64,000 bases of DNA, taken from Zychaea mexicana. Taxonomy: Eukaryota > Mucoromycota > Mucoromycetes > Mucorales > Lichtheimiaceae. The notes below the pieces were generated by a model. The model was not told the DNA's origin, searched no databases, and saw only the letters and a list, made by a program, of their open reading frames with translations. Location of the stretch: contig NW_026516665.1 of assembly GCF_025766255.1 (NCBI RefSeq), positions 310,001-374,000 on the forward strand. Direction: 5' to 3'. Below, piece after piece: positions 49,421 to 62,540 of the stretch. Made by a program: the position numbers and the translations under genes. Positions within the stretch are counted from its first letter, which is position 1; each line of letters begins with the position of its first letter.

Positions 49421-51844
49421 ATGGCCGAATTAAATCTGGTAAGTAGCACACATACTTTTCCTGCTATTTTAATTTGTACATCTTATATTTTGTAAAATTG
49501 AACTCATTGCTTTACCTACTATTGTTATTTTATGCAAAGCGAACTGTACTCTACAGCCCTTTAATCTCTCTCAAGGTTGTCGAGATCCAGAATATTATTC
49601 GAGAAATGAATCACAGTGGGCTTGTTTCGAGAACGCCTGTTACCGGAACGAAAGCACTTCTTGTCGATCGAGTTGTACATGTTATAAGCTCTTTCATTAA
49701 CCTGAACCCATCCAATCGCGTTAACACTCTGATCAGCACAATAAACAACGCACAAAGCCGGTGAGTAATTTAGTTCATTAGCAACAGCAGCTGTAACCAC
49801 GTTTATGCATAAACACGCAAATAGGCATACTGTGCTATGCTTTCAAATTATTTATATTATTGTATATGGTACGATTATAGATACAAGTGGGGTATTCAAA
49901 GGGGAAAGCTTGTTTTTGCGCCTCAAAGAACACACTCTTTTACATCAGCGACAGTACAACTACCGGGAATGATACACTCTTCTCAAGGTCGAGCTTCACA
50001 ACAGTTGAGCAACAGCAGCCTTAGCAACAATAAATCAGTGACAGCAGCGTTCAAGTACGGACCTTATTTCGAAGTTGTCGGCGAACTCACACCTCCTGTA
50101 CTTTTTGAATGTAAGATTAGCTCAGGGCGGACGGGGAAATGTTTAAAGCCAAGCGATTACTCACCATTTTACTCGAATTAGCTATTTTGCATATGAGATC
50201 TAACCGGGTGTTTGCGTTCATGCTAACTCTTCTTCAGCAACAGCTGATCAAAAATGGAACGCACGAAGTCCGGGTTTTTTGCTCCAAATATACCGACCAC
50301 CAAAAAGCTGGTCTGTTGGAGTTTCCGGAGATATGCGAGATCAAAGTTAACAGTAATTCCATTCTGTCAGGACAGGTATGTTGGCATTTATACTCGATGC
50401 GGGGAGTGATGGATTATTGATGACTGTGAATGTAATGTTGAATATGCTTTTATTGTTTTTGATGAAACTCGTGTATGGTGTTTATCGTAGCGTCTTCGCG
50501 GGATCAAGGGATCTCCAGGAACCATACATCCACCCGATATTACAAGTTTCATACAGCTGTCCACCAGAAACGTCGTCGAGATATGTTACGCAAGCAATAA
50601 TTCTGTAAGTCATTTTTCGTGTTGGACAAAAATAGAAATTTGCAGGGAAGGTTATATTTAAAGTAAAAAGAAGCAGGACTTTGTCGCTTGTGTTCGCTTT
50701 GTTCAACGCCACTCGGTCGAGTCTCTTGTGGAGAAGTTGGTGCTTACACAATTCCTTCCAAAAGAAGACGTGCTTCAGAAATGTAAGTACAAAAAGCTGG
50801 GTGTTTTAAATGGGCTCCACATATGGATTTTCCTAACAGATAAGCTGATATATCGCTCTGTTCATATGTATTAGTTGCCAAAAATCAGGAAGAAGCTGAT
50901 GTTTTCATTGAGTTCCAAACGCTTTCGATGAAATGTCCAGTAAGTATTAGCTGCCATGCTGTGCCTGCAAGAAATGGGGCTGTTACACATGTAAGAAGTA
51001 CTGACAATATCCATTGTAGCTTGCGTTTTCTCGAATACAGACGCCAATTCGAGCCTCAACATGTTCACACGCACAATGTTTCGATGCATACACATTTCTG
51101 AAGATGAATGAGCAGACGCCAACTTGGTCATGTCCTTCTTGTTCTCGGCCGATTGCATCTTTTGATGATCTTTTCGTGGACGGCTATTTTAAGGATATAC
51201 TGGATACTGTCGGTCGCAATGCAGACACGGTCCGAATTGGGGCAAATGGCGAACTGCAGCAGATCAAGGAGGAGCCAGATTTGTCAGACGGAAGCTCTAC
51301 TCCGGGCTTGGGGTCGGGCTTTTTGGATACAAATAATCGATCATCCAGTACAGCTGCTGATTCAGCAATTACTGTCTTTCTTGACGATGACGATGAAGAT
51401 GAGGTTGACAATCTCATTAAAGGAAGACATGAATTTGAGCAGAGAGGAATCAAGCGACATGCTTCCGAAGAACCTGTCTCTATCCCTTCTGCGCAGCGAC
51501 CAAAAAATACCGTTATTGATTTAACGTTAAGCGACGATGATGATGACGAGACCGAGGTGGAGGAACATGCGGCAGCAAACGGAAGCACACCAGAAGCACT
51601 TAATAGCGTTAAAAACCAGACGCTCAGTTCCTCTGCAACTTCTTACAGCACTAATACTGCTATTACGTCATCGCCTATACAGAAACAGCAACAGCAACAG
51701 CCGTCAATCCCACAACCGCAACCACAGCCACCACAGTTAATAGCACCACGACTTTCATGGAACCCATCCGCACCCGCAGAGAATGCAAATGTTACGCTTC
51801 CACCGAGACTTGTTGTGATGCTACCGCAACCTCCTCAACCTTAA
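49421..51844 (+). CDS. SUMO E3 ligase, PIAS/Siz family, copy B (580 aa)
   Basis: Paralog of copy A with the same exon plan: 49421-49438, 49576-49760, 49881-50110, 50182-50375, 50491-50604, 50671-50782, 50875-50939, 51020-51844; 580 residues. The start MAELNL parallels MEQTSL of copy A. SAP segment VVEIQNIIREM and GTKALLVDRVV; PINIT domain with AAFKYGPYFEVV and LRGIKGSPGTIHPPDI; SP-RING from residue 307 with C321, H323, C326, C344 and C347. The tail is 105 residues longer than in copy A, with two acidic runs, a VIDLTLSDDDDD SUMO-interacting motif, and Gln/Pro-rich sequence. Both copies are intact, so both may be active, with different nuclear targets set by their divergent SAP regions and tails; that is inference. 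Confidence 0.93.
50588..51307 (+). repeat. Near-identical inverted-repeat tract, arm B
   Basis: Partner of 46704-47424. The boundary on the 5' side falls inside exon 5 near ACGCAAGCAATAATTC, and on the 3' side inside exon 8 just after ACTCCGGGC; beyond these points the two genes differ strongly at the DNA level. Confidence 0.9.
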
Positions 51845-54800
51845 CAAGTACCAGACGCACCCTTTGCTGTGGTATTTGGAACAGCTACAGCCAATCCTAC
51901 TACTGCCGATCTCCCCGGGTCACATACATACTAGTGTCTTTCTTCATATACCCATAATTTCTATCTATCTGTAAATAGCATATTGACAGCATTTCATACG
52001 TGGAACTAATAGCCCACCACCTAAGAAAGACATTCTATTGGCCGATCGTTTTGGGCTTGCAAATCAATGCATATATACACTGTGTTACCGGTATGTGATT
52101 GTTGTCAGTGTTGCTGTGTGCTTTCGGTAAAAAAACACTTTGAAATGCCTATATGCGTCTAATCGCCAACATTTTTATTTAGTTTTTTCCTATGATATAT
52201 TATCCTTTTGCCCAGCCCTTCTATCCACTTAATTGTATATGAATAGAAATTAAAGCCTTCCTTCAAGTTTGTGAATCCACGTACATATAATTTTGCATAT
52301 CTTAAAAGATAAAGTGGCATCCGGCGAAAAATGAAATTATTGTTTGACACCATACGTATGGTAATGTCTTCTAGAAATTTCAACAGCAAAACCATGACTG
52401 TTGCTTTTGTTAAAGACACACACATAAAGGGTATCATTCATCTAATATTTTTCATGGTAAAATGCAGGACCTGCACCCGGAGGCTGCCTGAGGTGAAGAG
52501 TATGCCGTTCGCATGAAGCGAAGCAGCATCCAAAAATAGTTATAGAACAGAGGCTACTAGGTGATACAAAGAGTGAAAAAGGGAGAGGGGGAAAAAGTAT
52601 ACTTGAATGTAATACATAAACGCTTTAACGACTTCCGCGGTCAGAGCAAAAGCAAAGGCACACGCAAGAAATTTGAACTGTCGCCATCAGGATGATTGGA
52701 TAAACGATCTTAACCGCAGGAGACAGGTTCTTGACACGAAGGCGAGAATTCTTGAGAACAAGCCTTGCTCTTCTTCCAACAGCATTAATCCAGTCTTCAC
52801 TGCTTGTATGATATGGCAGGCACTTAAACCCACAGTACAGAAGCAGCACCAAAGCACGGCCATGTAGGAGTATATTGAGAAAGAAAGAAAGAAAGAAAGA
52901 GCAAGAAGAATTACGACTGAACTACATACATCAAAGTGCTTTTTTGGCATTCCATGTCCACGTTCTTTCATTCGTTCATTCAACATATACAGCAGATAGA
53001 CACTCGGTATTACCGATGAACCTCTCTCAGGCCACTTACATGTCCTTCTTTGCTTGGTAGAGAGAGAGAAAAGGAATGCAACATAAACGGCCAATCCTGA
53101 CGAAAAAGGAGGGAGAAAATACGCAACCCATCGTGTCGATCACAGGAACTTGTTGCACACGCGTTGCTCAAATGCCGTCTTTTTCACGCCTTTAAGCACT
53201 TACAAACAGCGACAGCTATAGTGCACAGACACATTTGATCAATAACACGTAGAGTACTGTACTGCAGCCGAAGCAGCAAGAGCCATACGGATAACATATC
53301 ATGTAGACATGGTGTGGCAGGCGTGGGTAAACTTGATGAGATCTTGGCGATGCCAGCTGGCAGCAACATGGATGGATGGATAGGCTTGACACTTGAACAA
53401 ATGATGGTGATAGCTTGATGCATAACACGCCTTGAGCCGCAGCAGCCGAACGCAATGGCATAAAGCTTGGCGTTGATTGCCTTGATAAAGGCGGCATGGA
53501 TGCGAGAGAGACTTCTTGTCCCTTGTTGGACAGCAGTCTTGACAGAGAAGAAGCAGAATCATGAAGGATATAGTGCCGGCGAGCGGGAATGGATGTAGTG
53601 AAAATATCATTGATAAAGCATGGAGGGTAAAAGAAGAACGAGAAATGACAAGGGCGTACGACACAGATTCTGTACACGCATCACGGGTATTCTAATATAC
53701 TTTTTGATGGCGAAAAAAAGTAGAGCAGGGAACAAATAAGACCTTGATACTTTTTTTTTCTTTAAATTACAAGAAAGAATAATAGCGACTGGTTCATACT
53801 GACGGCGTGTTCAGCTGTCCATGCGTAGCCAATACAACGAAAGCAGTGACCCCAAAGCGCATCAATTCTAGCTCGATCAGGTCATAGTGCTCGTTGCTCC
53901 TCCTTATAAACCGAGAAAATGTTTTATGTGATACTCGGTAGATGACTTATGACTCACTTAAAATTCGTTTTTTTTGTTCTTGCCATGCGTTTCTATCGAT
54001 TTCTGCGTTGTTTTATGATGTTGATGCACTTCTGCCCATGTTTTTGTGTTTAGTTCATATAATGGTAAGCCAAAGTTGTCTACAGAGAGCAAATCGCCAT
54101 CCTGCTTTTGGCCAAATATACCGAGTATCGCCTTAACACCAAATCGTACACTGATGAGAGTGTGCCAGATACGACTGGCAGCCTTTACTAGTGCAAAAAA
54201 TTATTTATTTGCCGTTTCCGACTTTATCTATAAATTCCCGTGGATAGTTTCTCTATGGGGCATAGTTAAGTTAGTATGACAGATGCAGTATCTCTCAGAA
54301 AGCACAGCAGAAAATTAACAGAATACTAAAATACAATTGATTTTGCTACACATGTTTGATTTAAAGTCACGTACTGATGGATATAGATATGGTTTTAAAA
54401 CGCTGTTGCTACAGAGGGTCTCTGGCTTTGCCCTCAACATAGGGATCAAGGGGGAAACCGCCTTGCGTTGCGTTCTCGTTGAATGACACATAGCGAAGCG
54501 AGACAGGAACCGCTAGTAGAACTAGAGCTTGATATACACTAATCGCATGAGAAACATTATGAGGGTCAGACCTTCTATACCATCGTTAATGTTGAAAGAA
54601 GCTGTAGGTAAGATGCGTCATTCTCCCGATAGTCATACTAATGGAAACTATGCATACAGCGGATACATATGATTTACGATGCGATAAACCATATCATCTC
54701 ACCAGACTATTTAAAACATGACTTAAAGAAGTAGTCGTTCTCAGCATCTGATGTCGTATGTTTTAAGCGTCCTTTCAATACAAAGTACTGGTGTTATGTA

Positions 54801-57800
54801 AGCAAAAGATAGTTTGTCAAAGTAAACTGTTATCTGATGATTCACGACGGCTGTTAAATAAATATATAATGAACGTTTTTAACAGGTTAAACTCGTAGAA
54901 GACGATAATCGTTATTTTTAATTGCAGAATATCATTAACAGCTAGTGTAATTCTAAGTAAATATACCATATTATTTCTTCTTTTCTCGTGATCTGTCTAC
55001 TGTATGTGGAAAGAGAAGAATCATCTACCAAGATCAAAACCCATTTACTGTGAGTCGTTTGAAGTTATCTTAACCTTCATCAAATACATACAAGGAAGAG
55101 ACTCTGATAGTGTTTTACAAACATGACGGAAACAACAAGAAGAATAAAAAGAATTGAATACCATGCACCATATTTTAGCAAAAGCAGAACCAACCTAAAT
55201 TTTAACAATTTATTTAGTGCATACTGGAAATCATCACGAAAGATTAAAAACACATGACTTTACTTCACTGTTGCCTCACATTAAGCCTTAGAACTTGGAC
55301 TATATTGTGTTTCCCGGAATAAAGTCGCGCGACAGTGGCGCTTACCCCAGGTGATACATACATGTTCTGATTGGTGTGTCACGGAATGCCTTGCGTATCT
55401 TCGTTGTCCACTTCAATCCGGGCTGTATAGGCGGTAGGTTTGGTTCCTGTAGTTACTATAATCTTGTGAAAAGGTACCATGCTGTATGATAGCGGATTGA
55501 GAATGAATGGATATAGCGAATGACAAACAAGCAAACCTTGATTTTCTTATATAGAACACTGCATGATCGTTATGTATCTTTTTTGATCCGGCGATGCACA
55601 TAGTTTTGTGTATCAACAATGTTTGTAAACACTCTTGACAATCGCAACCGGTCGGCTGGTAGACCGGCTTCCAATAGATCTATCAAGAGTTATATGTTAA
55701 GCACAACAACAGCAACAAACCAGCTACGAGATGAGTATCTCTTTGTATAGCACACTTGAGCAAATTCTAATCAATAATATTTCTGAATAGAAAGCTTCTA
55801 TTAATATTGGTACTCTGAGTCATTTACAAGAGCCGTAAAAATGGTTATATACGGAACTTCAGCCTTCTTGTACTTGAATGCTGCTCATCTGAGCATACTG
55901 TGATGTACTCTACTACTACTACTACCATTCCTGTTGCAGATACAAAACGGCATAGTCGCCCTTCCTGCAACATTAGTGCATTATACACACAGATAAGCTA
56001 ATTATCAAACTCATAAAAAAACGACTGAATGGTGGATGGAATGTTGAGCACACACAGCATCGGGTACATATTTACATGCATTTTTCCTTTTCTGCAAGTT
56101 TTTGACCGAAATCTAAAAATATGAAGGCTGCATGGAATAGCACCCCAGAGCCAATAGTGTGGTCATTGTCATACCATAGGCTTTTTTTGTAACATTTAAG
56201 GTTTTTCACTTGTTAAAAATAGGAGCAATGTAGTTTTAATTATGAACAATATGCTACCACTGAAGGCAGAAGCAGTGACCCTGGTTGGAAATAGAAAGCT
56301 GCTCATGATGACGACAATTAACTTAAACAAGAAAACCAGAAAATGAGGCGTTGCAATAACCTAAAAAACTCATCAATATCGCCGAATTACGATTGGAGAC
56401 TAGGATCGACTTAATGCCCGTAATTAATACAGTATTTACTTGACAAAAAAACAATTGATTAGTCGACTGTAATGTTTATTTACAGCAGCAGCAGTAGCAG
56501 CAACAACAACAAGAAGAGATGCCAGCATACTGCAGGTGGACTTGCCATCGATGGCAAATACACAAGCTATGCACACAACAGTTTGTTTACTGTCCATGAC
56601 TCTTTTGTTATTATGTGTCTTGTGAGACCCTGTGATTCAACGTTCGTCGATTCAACCAACCCATACTTTATACCCATCTTCGAAAAAGAAGCCATGCTTT
56701 CCAACGTACAAATTTATGTACTACAGTCTATCAAAAAGTTGAAAGAAAGTGCTTCGCTATGGAACCCCGGATGTTTTGACAACGAATGAAAGCTGTGGAT
56801 GTGAGTGCGGGGACCGGACGGACAGGCACCAGACGATTATTATGTCACTTTTGCAAAGTGGCTGAATAATAGAAACAAACTGTGGTGGCACAATCCAAGG
56901 GCGTGTAACCTAACGAAGCTTCTAAGAGAGAGAGAGAGAGAGTTCTCGGTGGGGGATTGAAAAAGTCATCGTCAGATATATTAAAAGACACAGTGCATTT
57001 TAAGAAAAGGTTATTATTGCTATTTATGTTGCTGTTATTGATGCTGCTCAATGTCATTAACTTGGTTTGTATAGAAGGAATGTAGAAGCTAGGTACATAA
57101 AGCGGTTTCCTATAAAGGACTTAGAAAGTGATGCGATCCTTTTTTGGTAAACGTAACAGAAAAGCTCTCGCTCTCTTTAAAAAAGAAGCAGAGGCTCAGC
57201 AGTAGAAGATTGCATTTCATAGGCCCTTAATGTTTCTCATCGTTATCAATCGCCTATTTAGTGGTGGTGGCTGAACTCTCTTTTCAGCCTATCGGGTGGT
57301 GGCTAGTGCTTTCTCTTTCCCCCCCTTTCCTTATACCCTTCCGATGCAACTGATAAACGGGATATTCGGAAGTTGCTGCATTGTGATTCTCTCTCCACTC
57401 GTTTTTCTCCCCACCGAAAGGTGCCACGAGAATAAGAACAAAATTGATTCAAATCATTTGACCATCATCTTGTGGCCGTTGAATAATTAAGAGAGAAGAG
57501 AGAAAAGGAGGACGAGATAGGAGGAGTAAGTGGATGAAGCAGCGGCACCCAATGGTGCCATTAACGTGCATGTGACAAGCGATCTTGCACATCAACAAAA
57601 AACCAAAAGTATTAGAGAGTCTCTTCACATGACGGTATAGTAGTAGGCGTTCTAAATACCAATCAAAAACAAGCTTATTCAGGTACATCATCCCTCCCCC
57701 CAACCACCTAGTGCAGCACCGGCACCATTTCAAATATAGAGCCCAGTATTAGTCCATTCGATTGTCGGCGACTACTGCTGTCAATTAGCGAGACCATGTG

Positions 57801-58105
57801 AATTACATGAAGAAAAAGAATAGCTCTTGGAAATTCATTCGTATATATTCAGAAAGTTCTGTCAAATCAGTGAGTGAGTGAGTGAATGAAGGGTGATATG
57901 CAGTAGAGTGGCCGTGTATACAACAAAGAAGGGTAGAATAAATAGAAGAAAAGAATAGGATAATGTAAAGAAACAATAAGAAGTAATTACAGCAAAGAAA
58001 ATAGAGAGGAATATACAAACAAAAAGAAATAGAAATCTAAATACAGTGGTGGTGGATATGTATCGACGCTAGTACGATATTTGTCAGCGTCCTGTACAGT
58101 GAGTG
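51845..58105. other. 6.3-kb gene-poor region
   Basis: No gene supported. Around 52620-53600 base composition is less AT-rich and several minus-strand frames are open (52625-52852 contains RLRVKNLSPAVKIVY and a hydrophobic run; 53184-53423 is hydrophobic), but they have no consistent start, splice pattern or family, so a non-coding RNA or a lost gene are equally possible. From 53700 to 56400 the DNA is AT-rich with only short frames. A plus-strand frame at 56472-56789 starts with Ser/Asn runs and is rejected. Microsatellites occur at 52876-52901 (GAAA) and 56924-56941 (AG). Confidence 0.55.
52876..52901. repeat. (GAAA)n microsatellite
   Basis: About five tandem GAAA units on the plus strand; the other strand is a pyrimidine tract. 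Confidence 0.8.
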
Positions 58106-59883
58106 TCAGCGGAAGACAACAGTGCCGCTCTCTGGATAGCGAGGCTTCTTGCGCCGTTCGTGTGTCTTGCGATGGCGCTCCATGTCATACTTACGAGCAA
58201 ACGCTTTGGCGCAGGAATCGCAGGCAAAGTTCTTTTCGCGGTTCGGGTCGTGCGTGAGGATGTGCTCCTTCATGTTGTTTGCTCGATTGCTTGTATGCGA
58301 GCATTTAGGGCATTTATGGATAGTGCGCCGTATGGCTGGAGGACGTCGTGGTCGTTGTTGTTGACGTCTTTGTGATCTCGGTAGACGCTGCTGCTGCCGT
58401 CGTCTTTGCCGTTGTTCTTGATGCTGCTGCTGTTGTGATACTGCTGGAGCTGCTTCCTCCGTATCAGCTTGTTTTACACAAACAACCTGTTGCTGTTCCT
58501 GCTCACTGATAGGTGACGGAGCATGATCTTCAATAGGCAGCTGTTGCTCTTCATACATCATAGATCCATAGAGCTGTTGCTGTTTGACCCAAGAATAAAT
58601 GTCCCAATCTATGGGCAATGAAGAGGAGGGTATATTGCTCTCGTTTTGTTGGTGCGGATGTTGTTGATGATGGAGGTGGGGCTGTAACAACAATTGATCG
58701 TCAAAGGATGATATGGTGGACGGTTGCTGCTGTTGCTGCTGTTGTTGTTGAAAAGGATTCGAAAACACAGAGTGCTCGGAATGAACCGAAGGTGAAGCAA
58801 TGACAAGGTGGTCCATCATGTTGCCAAGTATGGACGACGAGCACGATGCTTGTGCAGGCGAAATCGACAAGATAGGGGTGGTAATGCATTGAGGGTTAAT
58901 AGTAGACCCGAACAAGTCAGATGATGACTGTTGCTGCTGCTGCCCTTGCTGCTGTTGTGGGATATCAATGGCGCCACCATTGTTGTTATTGTTGTGCATC
59001 TGTTGATAGTGGTGATGATGTTGATGTGAATACGAGGACGCTTGTGATGGCGGAGCTTGGAATGATCCGAAACTATCAATGGAGGAACCACCCAGTGCCA
59101 ATAGTGGCGTCTGGGAACACGAAGAAGCTCGGGACCCGCGCACTTGCATATAATTGTTGCTTTCAACGGACGACGTCGTGGTCAAGGCCAGCGTTGGAGG
59201 CTGTTGCTGTTGGTGTAGCTGGCTGCTATCTCCGGATGAGTGCTGTGGAGTAACCCACAGCATATCAGGATCTGCGTTGGGTGGCAGCTGCTGTTGTTCG
59301 CCAAGCAGGTCGCCCAGCGGAAAGTCCTGGTCGTAAGAGCCTGATGGGAAGTACAACGTTTCATCGGGTGGGACGGATAATGAGGAGTGTGATCCAAAGG
59401 ATGATGCGTGGATGTTCGGCATGAAATCTACGCACATCAAGCAAAGGTCAACACCACATGATATTTTTCGTGTTATTTTGATGTGCCTTTGCACTTACCA
59501 GTTCTGGTACGATCTGGCGAGTTGCTCAGGTCGCTCATAGAGAGAGGCGAAGTGACGTTCTGTGCGTAAGGCGACAAAAAGGAACCAGGGGAGGGGTAGC
59601 CATGGTTCGGTTGCTGTATGGGAATAGGCGAGGCAGCGACAGCAGCAGGAACTGTAGCAGCTGGTGCACAGGGTTGTGGTTGTTGTTGTTGTCTCGCAGC
59701 AGTAGCAGCAGCGACAGGATCGACTGGCGTTTCTATATAGCAGCTGTCTTCCGACGCCGAGTCGCCCGAGGTAAAGTCTTGGCCGTTGTTGTTGTTGTTG
59801 TTGTCGGACGGTGTTGCTGTGGTTGACACATAAGAAGGCTTGGCAACCAGACGGTTGAAGAACATTTGCAGAGTGGACGACAT
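58106..59883 (-). CDS. C2H2 zinc finger transcription factor, Gln-rich
   Basis: Two exons, 59499-59883 and 58106-59427, give 568 residues. Most of the protein is low-complexity: Asn, Gln, His and Ser runs that look like activation or phase-separating segments. DNA binding rests on two C2H2 fingers at the C-terminal end: CPKCSHTSNRANNMKEHILTH and CDSCAKAFARKYDMERHRKTH, about residues 505-555, preceded by an Arg/Gln-rich basic stretch that may serve as a nuclear signal. The N terminus carries repeated SP dipeptides (SPLSMSDLSNSP), possible kinase sites. Two adjacent C-terminal fingers with this spacing occur in many fungal regulators of carbon, stress or development; no specific ortholog is claimed. 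A TATA-like box lies about 170 bp upstream. Confidence 0.88.
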
Positions 59884-60841
59884 GATTATATATGGAACGA
59901 TGAACGGTCAGTCCGGATGAAGCAGCGGAATGATGAGTTGAAGAATAATGGCTGGAAAATGTGTGCCGTGAGAGTGAGTGTGTGTGTAAGGTAGGAGGTG
60001 GAGAAGGAGGAAGAAAACGGAATGACAATGAAAAAGAAGCACACACAACGCTTTTATATAGACGCCGCCGCCGCCGCCGCCGCTCTGTGTGATTGTGTGC
60101 GTGAGCCTCTGTGTGTGTGTGAGTGTTTAATGCGGTTAAAAATTGCGCAGCGAAGGGTGTCTCTCTCTCTCTCTCTTACTAACTCACTCGCACTAATTCT
60201 CTCCGGTTCCTACTCCCCCAAGGCTTGTAACCAACCAACCCCCCATCCTCCTCTCTCCCCCACCTTCCCCTTGAGTGGTAACCAAGTGACAATGAACAAG
60301 GTTACGCAAGCGGAAATTTTCGAAAGAACAGCAAATAATGGTGATCGCGTGGCAGCATCGCACGACTCTATTCAACTCTTCGTATGCTGTCTTTGGGCCT
60401 GTGGTATATGTACGGTATGCACAGGAGAGGGTGCCTTCTTTCTGTCTGTCTATCTATCTATCTCTTCCTCTGTCTCTACTACTCTTCTATTACTATTATG
60501 TGATCGCATTTCCCTATTCTCTTCTCGCCCTTCTTCCCCCAATCCATTTGTTGCGCTTTGAACACGCGCCACATTTTTGCTTTACTTCCAGGGGTGCATG
60601 CTTTCACCAATTAGTGTCACTTCCTTGGTTTATTATACTGTCTCCGGAGCAAAGAAAAGCCGATTGCATCATTCTCTACCAAGTACCCTGTTCTGTCAAA
60701 AACCCATGGATGGAGTGGTCCATGCTTAAAGGAAACGTAATATGATAGAAACACCCATGCAATTGTATTTAACGATATGACAGACGCTTGTCTTGACTTC
60801 AACCACCTTTTTCCCTTCTCGTCACTTTATTTTAAGCAACA
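59884..60841. promoter_or_regulatory. Divergent promoter region, C2H2 factor / pyruvate kinase
   Basis: 958 bp between start codons. On the minus strand TATATAAAA at 60053-60061 is a plausible TATA box for the C2H2 gene. A (GCC)n run at 60063-60082 and a CT run near 60161-60176 lie upstream of it. The 60 bp before the pyruvate kinase ATG are pyrimidine-rich, as is common for highly expressed fungal genes. Confidence 0.5.
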
Positions 60842-62540
60842 ATGTTTCCAGCTAACGGAGCAGTATCAGCACCCGTCCAGTTCCCGAAACAATGGATCTC
60901 AAGCATCGATTGGAACATACAGCCCAAGGCTAACCGAAAGACATCCATCATTTGTACTATTGGTCCTGCTACCAACAACAAGGACAAGCTAGTCGAATTG
61001 ATGGATGCCGGTATGAATATCGTACGCATGAACTTTTCTCATGGCGACTACGATGTAAGTAAACTGTTTCTGCCTTTTATCGTGACCGATTAGCAAAGGT
61101 AACATGACTCCGCACCCCTATCCTCTTGGTAGTACCATGGCTCTGTACTAGGAAATGCACGAGCAGCCGCTGCAGGTGAGTAAGCATTAGCTCCAAAAAA
61201 ATCCATGTAACGGTATATCGCTAAATAGGCAAAATACATACTATCGATGCATAGAACGACCCGAAAAAGCACTGGCCATTGCACTCGATACCAAGGGTCC
61301 TGAAATCCGCACGGGCTCGATGCGTGACGGTAAAGATGCCTCCATCACTAAAGGACAAGATGCCATTATCACCACGGATGACCAATACAAGGATCTCTGT
61401 GACGACAAGGTCATTTATCTTGACTACAAGAACATTACCAAAGTGATTGACGTGGGCAAGAATGTGTATATCGACGACGGCTCATTATCGTTTCAAGTCT
61501 TGGAGAAACAAGACGATCACCTCAAAGTGCGCGCCTTGAATAATGGTAAACTCTCTTCGAAAAAAGGTGTCAATCTGCCTGGCACACCTGTTGACTTACC
61601 CGCCTTGTCTGAAAAGGACAAGAGCGATCTCGCGTGGGGTGTTGAGCATGGTGTCGATATGGTGTTTGCATCGTTTATTCGTCGCGCTCAAGACGTTAAA
61701 GACATTCGCCGCGTGCTCGGTAACAAGGGTAAAAACATCAAGATTTTGTGCAAAATTGAGAACCACCAAGGCTGTGAGAACTTTGACGAGATTTTACACG
61801 AGACCGATGGCATCATGATTGCTCGTGGTGATATGGGTATCGAGATTCCTTGTGAGCGAGTGTTTGTTGCTCAAAAAATGATGACTGCGAAATGCAACTT
61901 GGTCGGCAAGCCCGTAGCATGCGCCACCCAAATGCTGGATTCCATGACTTATAATCCACGTCCCACACGAGCCGAAGTGTCCGATGTTGCCAATGCCGTA
62001 CTGGACGGTGCAGATCTGGTCATGCTTTCCGGCGAAACGGCCAAAGGCTCTTACCCAGTTGAGACGGTACGAACCATGGCGGCAACGTGTGAACTAGCTG
62101 AAACCGTGATTTGCTACCCGCCGTTGTTCAATGAGCTCCGCACGCTTACTCCTTGGCCAACTGATACAACAGAGACAATCGCTTGCGCCGCAGTGTCTGC
62201 TGCCGCAGAACAGAACGCTGGTGCTATTATTGTCCTCTCGAAATCGGGTCACACGGCTCGTTTGGCCGCAAAGTATCGTCCCTCGCAACCTATCATTGTC
62301 GTCACGCGAAACGAGGAAACCGCTCGACAGGCCCACTTGAACCGCGGCGTGTTCCCCTTTATCCATTTGGAGCAGCCGCTTGACAATTGGCAGGATGATG
62401 TCGAGTGCCGTATTCGATATGGTGTCAAGCATGGCAAAGCGGCCGGTTTGCTTCAATCAAACGAGTCAGTCATCGTTGTTCAAGGATGGAAGGGTGGTTT
62501 GGGAAATACCAACACGATCCGCGTTCTGATCGCTCCTTAA
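60842..62540 (+). CDS. pyk: Pyruvate kinase
   Basis: Final enzyme of glycolysis: phosphoenolpyruvate plus ADP to pyruvate plus ATP, cytosolic. Three exons, 60842-61054, 61133-61175, 61255-62540; 513 residues, the usual length. Motifs in order: [26 protein letters not shown] across to [21 protein letters not shown], the active-site lysine region [50 protein letters not shown] and [11 protein letters not shown]. The C-terminal domain with [13 protein letters not shown] ending ([19 protein letters not shown]) carries the fructose-1,6-bisphosphate site in allosteric forms. Exon 2 is 43 nt. Introns are confined to the first quarter of the gene, a common arrangement for strongly expressed fungal genes. 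Confidence 0.97.

Noticed and set aside
56472..56789. 105-codon plus-strand frame
   Set aside because: Starts in Ser/Asn repeats, no family, no splice partners, AT-rich surroundings.
58106..60046. Long plus-strand and alternate minus-strand frames over the C2H2 gene
   Set aside because: They are shadows of CAG/CAA-rich coding sequence read in other frames.
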